64,000 nucleotides of DNA from Mycolicibacterium senegalense (GTDB lineage Bacteria > Actinomycetota > Actinomycetes > Mycobacteriales > Mycobacteriaceae). The DNA is taken from contig NZ_CP081000.1 in the NCBI RefSeq assembly GCF_019645875.1, positions 5,082,417 through 5,146,416 on the forward strand. Direction: 5' to 3'. Positions within the stretch are counted from its first letter, which is position 1, and every line of letters starts with the position of its first letter. The notes under the pieces were generated by a model that saw nothing but the letters and a program-made list of their open reading frames with translations, did no database searches and was not told the DNA's origin. Below, one piece after another: positions 60,966-64,000 of this stretch. Position numbers and translations under genes: made by a program.

Positions 60966-61412
60966 GTGGCCGTCTTTCTCACTCTGGTCCTCGGCAGCGC
61001 CGCAGCTCGGGTGGCCGGCCTGCTTGGCATTGGCTATGTCGACAGCTGGCCCGAGGCGATCGCGGTCGGGCTGGCTGCGATGTTCGTCATGACCGGCGTC
61101 GCACACTTCGTCAATCCTCTGCGACGCGACATGATCGCGATCGTGCCGCCCTCGCTCCCCGCACCCGGCCTGCTGGTGACGGTCACCGGCGTGCTGGAGT
61201 TGGCCGGCGCCGTCGGCCTGCTCTACCCGGCCACCCGGGTGGCTGCGGCGGTGTGCCTGTTCCTGCTCATGCTGGCGATGTTCCCGGCCAACATCTACGC
61301 GGCCCGGATGCCGAACCCGCCGAAATCGATGACCTCGCGGTTAGGCGTTCGGACCGCCGAAGAGGCTGTCTACCTGGCCGCTGCCATAGTTGTCGCCGTC
61401 GGCGGCGGCTAG
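60966..61412 (+). CDS. DoxX-family membrane protein
   Basis: A 148-residue protein with four helices. GTG 60966 has TTGGAG upstream. The pattern GLAAMFVMTGVAHFVNPLRRDMIAIVPP and LELAGAVGLLYPATRVAA is DoxX. Mycobacterial DoxX proteins work with thiosulfate sulfurtransferase and superoxide dismutase in redox control. The last 72 bases overlap the convergent oligopeptidase gene. Confidence 0.85.
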   Translation: MAVFLTLVLGSAAARVAGLLGIGYVDSWPEAIAVGLAAMFVMTGVAHFVNPLRRDMIAIVPPSLPAPGLLVTVTGVLELAGAVGLLYPATRVAAAVCLFLLMLAMFPANIYAARMPNPPKSMTSRLGVRTAEEAVYLAAAIVVAVGGG

Positions 61413-63488
61413 CAGCCAGGCGTACTGGAACGCGGCTTCCTTCCAGCGCTCATATCGTCCGGACAGCCCACCGTGGCCCGCCACCATCTCCGTCTTGAGC
61501 AGTACGGGATGGCCGTCGGTCTTCGTGTGTCTCAGGGCCGCAACCCATTTGGCCGGTTCGACGTAATACACCCTGGTGTCGTTGAGCGAGGTCATCGCCA
61601 GGATGGCCGGATAATCCTGCGCCGCCACATTCTCATAGGGCGTGTAGGACTTCATGTAGCGGTAAACCTCGGGGTCCTCCAACGGATTTCCCCACTCGTC
61701 CCACTCGGTCACCGTCAGCGGCAACGACGGGTCCAGGATCGTCGTCAGCGCGTCGACGAACGGCACCTGGGCCAGAATTCCGGCGAACAGCTCCGGTGCC
61801 ATGTTGGCCACCGCGCCCATCAACAAACCACCGGCACTGCCGCCGAGGGCCACCAGGTTCTGCGGGCGGGTCACCCCCGAGTCGACGAGATGCCGTGCGG
61901 CCGCGATGAAATCGGTGAAGGTGTTGGTCTTCTCCAGCAGCTTGCCATGCTCGTACCACGGCCGGCCCAACTCGCCGCCACCGCGCACGTGGGCGATCAC
62001 GAACACCATGCCGCGGTCGAGCAGCGACAGCCGGGCGATCGAGAACCGCGGATCCTCACACGACTCGTAGGCGCCGTAGCCGTAGATCAGCGCGGGTGCC
62101 GGGAACTGCAATCCGGCCCGGTGGATGATGGAGATCGGGATGCGGGCCCCGTCAGACGCAGTCGCCCAATCCCGGCGCTCCACATAGTCTTCCGGCCGGT
62201 ATCCGCCCAGCACCGGTTGCTCGCGCAACAGTGTGCGCTCACCGGTGGCCAGGTCCAGGTCGTAGATCCGCGCCGGCGTGATGAACGAGGTCGCACCGAT
62301 GCGCAGCTTCGGGGTGGACCAGTTCGGATTGCCACCCATCCCTGCAGCGGTCAGCTCGGAGTCGAAGGTCAGCTCCTCGCGCGTGCCGTAACCGTCGGCG
62401 GTGAGCGGCCACAGCGCCATCTTCGGCAACGCCTCACTGCGGTAGCTGATCACCAGGAAACCGTCGAACGCGTCGACGCCGTCCAGACGCACGTCAGACC
62501 GGTGCTCGATCACGGTGCGGAAGTCGCTCGGGTCGCTGACCGGGGCGTCCACCAACATGAAGTTCTCGGCGCCGTCGTTGTGCAGGATCAGGAACCGGTC
62601 CTCACCCGCGATCACCGCATGCTCGACGGAGTACTCCACCAGGTCACGACGCTCCCACACCGTGGTGAGCTCGGCCGTCGGATCATGGGCATCGACGTAG
62701 CGGACCTCGGTGGTGACGGCGCTGCCGGAGGCGACGAACAGATACTTGTCGCTGCGGCTGCGCCCGATCGCCACCCAGAACCGTTCGTCGGGCTCGTGAT
62801 AGACCTTCTCTGACGGCAGGCCCGACGCCAGCCGGTGCCGCCACACCGTGTCGGGCCGCCAGGCGTCATCGACAGTGGTGTAGTACAGCGTGCGGCTGTC
62901 AGCCGCCCAGGTACCGCCGGCGCCGATCCCGGTGATGGTGTCGTCGTAGAGCTCGCCGGTCCGTAAATCCTTGAATTTCAAGGTGTATCGCTCGTCGCCC
63001 AAGACGTCCACCGAGTAGGCCAGGACGTTGCCGTCCAGGCTCACCGTGGCCGCACCGAGCGAGAAGTACTCGTGGCCGTCGGCCTCGACGTTCTCGTCCA
63101 GCAGCACCTGCTCGCCGGGGATCTCGGCGCCCTCGTCGAGTTCGGGCGGGGTCCAGTCGTCGGGATCGCCGATCGGACATCGGCAGTGGACTGCGTACTG
63201 CTTGCCCTCGAAGCTGCGGGCGTAGTACCACCAGCCGTTGCGGCGCATCGGTACCGACAGATCGGTTTCCTTGGTGCGGGCTTTGATCTCGTCGAAGATC
63301 TTCTGGCGCAACGGCTCCAGATGCGCGGTGGCGACCTCGGTGTAGGCGTTCTCGGCCTCAAGGTGCGCGATCACCTCGGGGTTGTCCTTGTCGCGCAACC
63401 ATTCGTAGGGGTCGATGAACACATCGCCGTGATGCTCGCGACGGTGGTTGCCGCGCTTGGCGACGGGCGGCTGCACGGACTGGCTCAT
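61341..63488 (-). CDS. ptrB: Oligopeptidase B (prolyl oligopeptidase family)
   Basis: A 715-residue serine peptidase with an N-terminal seven-blade propeller and C-terminal hydrolase. Nucleophile Ser is in ALGGSAGGLLMG; His in VAGHGGLSGRY. It cleaves after basic residues in short peptides. ATG 63488 overlaps the purC stop (ATGA). Corresponds to Rv0781/Rv0782, here one intact gene. Confidence 0.95.
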   Translation of the reverse strand: MSQSVQPPVAKRGNHRREHHGDVFIDPYEWLRDKDNPEVIAHLEAENAYTEVATAHLEPLRQKIFDEIKARTKETDLSVPMRRNGWWYYARSFEGKQYAVHCRCPIGDPDDWTPPELDEGAEIPGEQVLLDENVEADGHEYFSLGAATVSLDGNVLAYSVDVLGDERYTLKFKDLRTGELYDDTITGIGAGGTWAADSRTLYYTTVDDAWRPDTVWRHRLASGLPSEKVYHEPDERFWVAIGRSRSDKYLFVASGSAVTTEVRYVDAHDPTAELTTVWERRDLVEYSVEHAVIAGEDRFLILHNDGAENFMLVDAPVSDPSDFRTVIEHRSDVRLDGVDAFDGFLVISYRSEALPKMALWPLTADGYGTREELTFDSELTAAGMGGNPNWSTPKLRIGATSFITPARIYDLDLATGERTLLREQPVLGGYRPEDYVERRDWATASDGARIPISIIHRAGLQFPAPALIYGYGAYESCEDPRFSIARLSLLDRGMVFVIAHVRGGGELGRPWYEHGKLLEKTNTFTDFIAAARHLVDSGVTRPQNLVALGGSAGGLLMGAVANMAPELFAGILAQVPFVDALTTILDPSLPLTVTEWDEWGNPLEDPEVYRYMKSYTPYENVAAQDYPAILAMTSLNDTRVYYVEPAKWVAALRHTKTDGHPVLLKTEMVAGHGGLSGRYERWKEAAFQYAWLLAAADGDNYGSGQVDSLFGGPNA

Positions 63489-64000
63489 GCGCCGATCCAA
63501 TCGGCGAACCGCAGACCCGAAATCCGTTCGTAAGCCTCGATGTACCGATCGCGGGTGGCGGTCACGATCTGCTCGGGCAGCGGTGGCGGCGGGGTGTCGC
63601 CGCGGCGGTCCCAGCCCGAGTCCGGCCCGGTCAGCCAGTTGCGGACGAACTGCTTGTCGAAGCTGTCCTGGACCACGCCCTGCTGATAGGTCTCGGCACG
63701 CCAGTACCGCGACGAGTCGGGAGTGAAGACCTCGTCGGCCAGCACCACGGTGCCGTCCTGGTCGACACCGAACTCGAACTTGGTGTCGGCGATGATGATG
63801 CCCTTGGTCAACGCGTGGTCGGCACCTTGGATGTAGGTCTGCAGCGTGCGTTCCTTCAACTGATTCGCCAGCACCGGGCCGACCAGGTCGATCACATGGC
63901 CGAACGAGATGTTCTCGTCATGTTCGCCGATGTCCGCCTTGGTCGCCGGGGTGAACAGCGGCTCGTCGAACTTGCTCGCCTCACCGAGGCCGGGTGGCAG
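63485..64000 (-). CDS. purC: Phosphoribosylaminoimidazole-succinocarboxamide synthase PurC, partial
   Basis: The C-terminal 171 residues of SAICAR synthetase are present; the gene continues beyond base 64,000. Motifs: FDEPLFTPATKAD, IIIADTKFEFG, VLADEVFTPDSSRYW. It overlaps ptrB by four bases, showing a purC-ptrB transcription unit. Confidence 0.96.
   Translation of the reverse strand: MPPGLGEASKFDEPLFTPATKADIGEHDENISFGHVIDLVGPVLANQLKERTLQTYIQGADHALTKGIIIADTKFEFGVDQDGTVVLADEVFTPDSSRYWRAETYQQGVVQDSFDKQFVRNWLTGPDSGWDRRGDTPPPPLPEQIVTATRDRYIEAYERISGLRFADWIGA

Noticed and set aside
1..64000. CRISPR array
   Set aside because: No regularly spaced repeats of 24-40 bases with unique spacers were seen; the LCP repeats are coding and only two exact copies.

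Overview
The window looks like a chromosomal segment of a rapidly growing mycobacterium (Mycolicibacterium type, related to M. smegmatis). The evidence is high GC, mycothiol synthase, DesA1, GlnR, LmeA-like and SseC genes, encapsulin with DyP peroxidase, and a gene order from desA1 to purC that closely follows the Rv0824c-Rv0780 region of M. tuberculosis. Many starts are leaderless, with a TANNNT -10 box 6-9 nt before an ATG or GTG. Species assignment is inference.

Bases 1 to about 11,676 are the right-hand part of an integrated element inserted at the 3' end of a tRNA-Phe gene. The right side is an actinomycete integrative and conjugative element (AICE) backbone of pSAM2 type: Pif-like Nudix protein, KorSA-like GntR/UTRA repressor, Pra-like activator, FtsK/TraSA-like translocase, excisionase and tyrosine integrase. 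Two intergenic regions share a TAGTC-RY-CTAG box that probably binds the repressor. No replication initiator gene was found and the left attachment site lies outside the window. The left side carries cargo: a partial unknown gene, a helix-hairpin-helix-like protein, a three-gene ABC-3C conflict system (Cap4-like nuclease effector, middle component, DUF3732 ATPase), and an XRE-ImmA/IrrE metallopeptidase coupled to a PIN-like protein.

Bases 11.67-12.19 kb hold four tRNA genes: Glu-Asp-Phe on the minus strand and Lys on the plus strand. From 12.3 to 18.4 kb lie a secreted DUF732 protein, a divergent DUF2236 oxygenase/TetR pair with an operator palindrome, three tandem PASTA-like secreted proteins, desA1 and a dihydrouridine synthase. 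From 18.6 to 29.1 kb lie an LCP cell-wall ligase, phoU, a MarR/oxidoreductase pair with strong inverted repeats, pstSCAB, mshD and glnR.

From 29.2 to 33.5 kb lie lmeA, thiX, and a sulfur operon (DUF4395, sseA, sseC) preceded by a leaderless polycysteine attenuator peptide. A 32-residue membrane peptide, an Rv0813c-type beta-barrel protein and a small lipoprotein follow. From 33.8 to 64 kb purine genes (purM, purF, purL, purQ, purS, purC) are interspersed with folate-related genes, an orphan Mce protein, transporters, an encapsulin nanocompartment, glutathione peroxidase, redox enzymes and oligopeptidase B. purC runs off the right edge.
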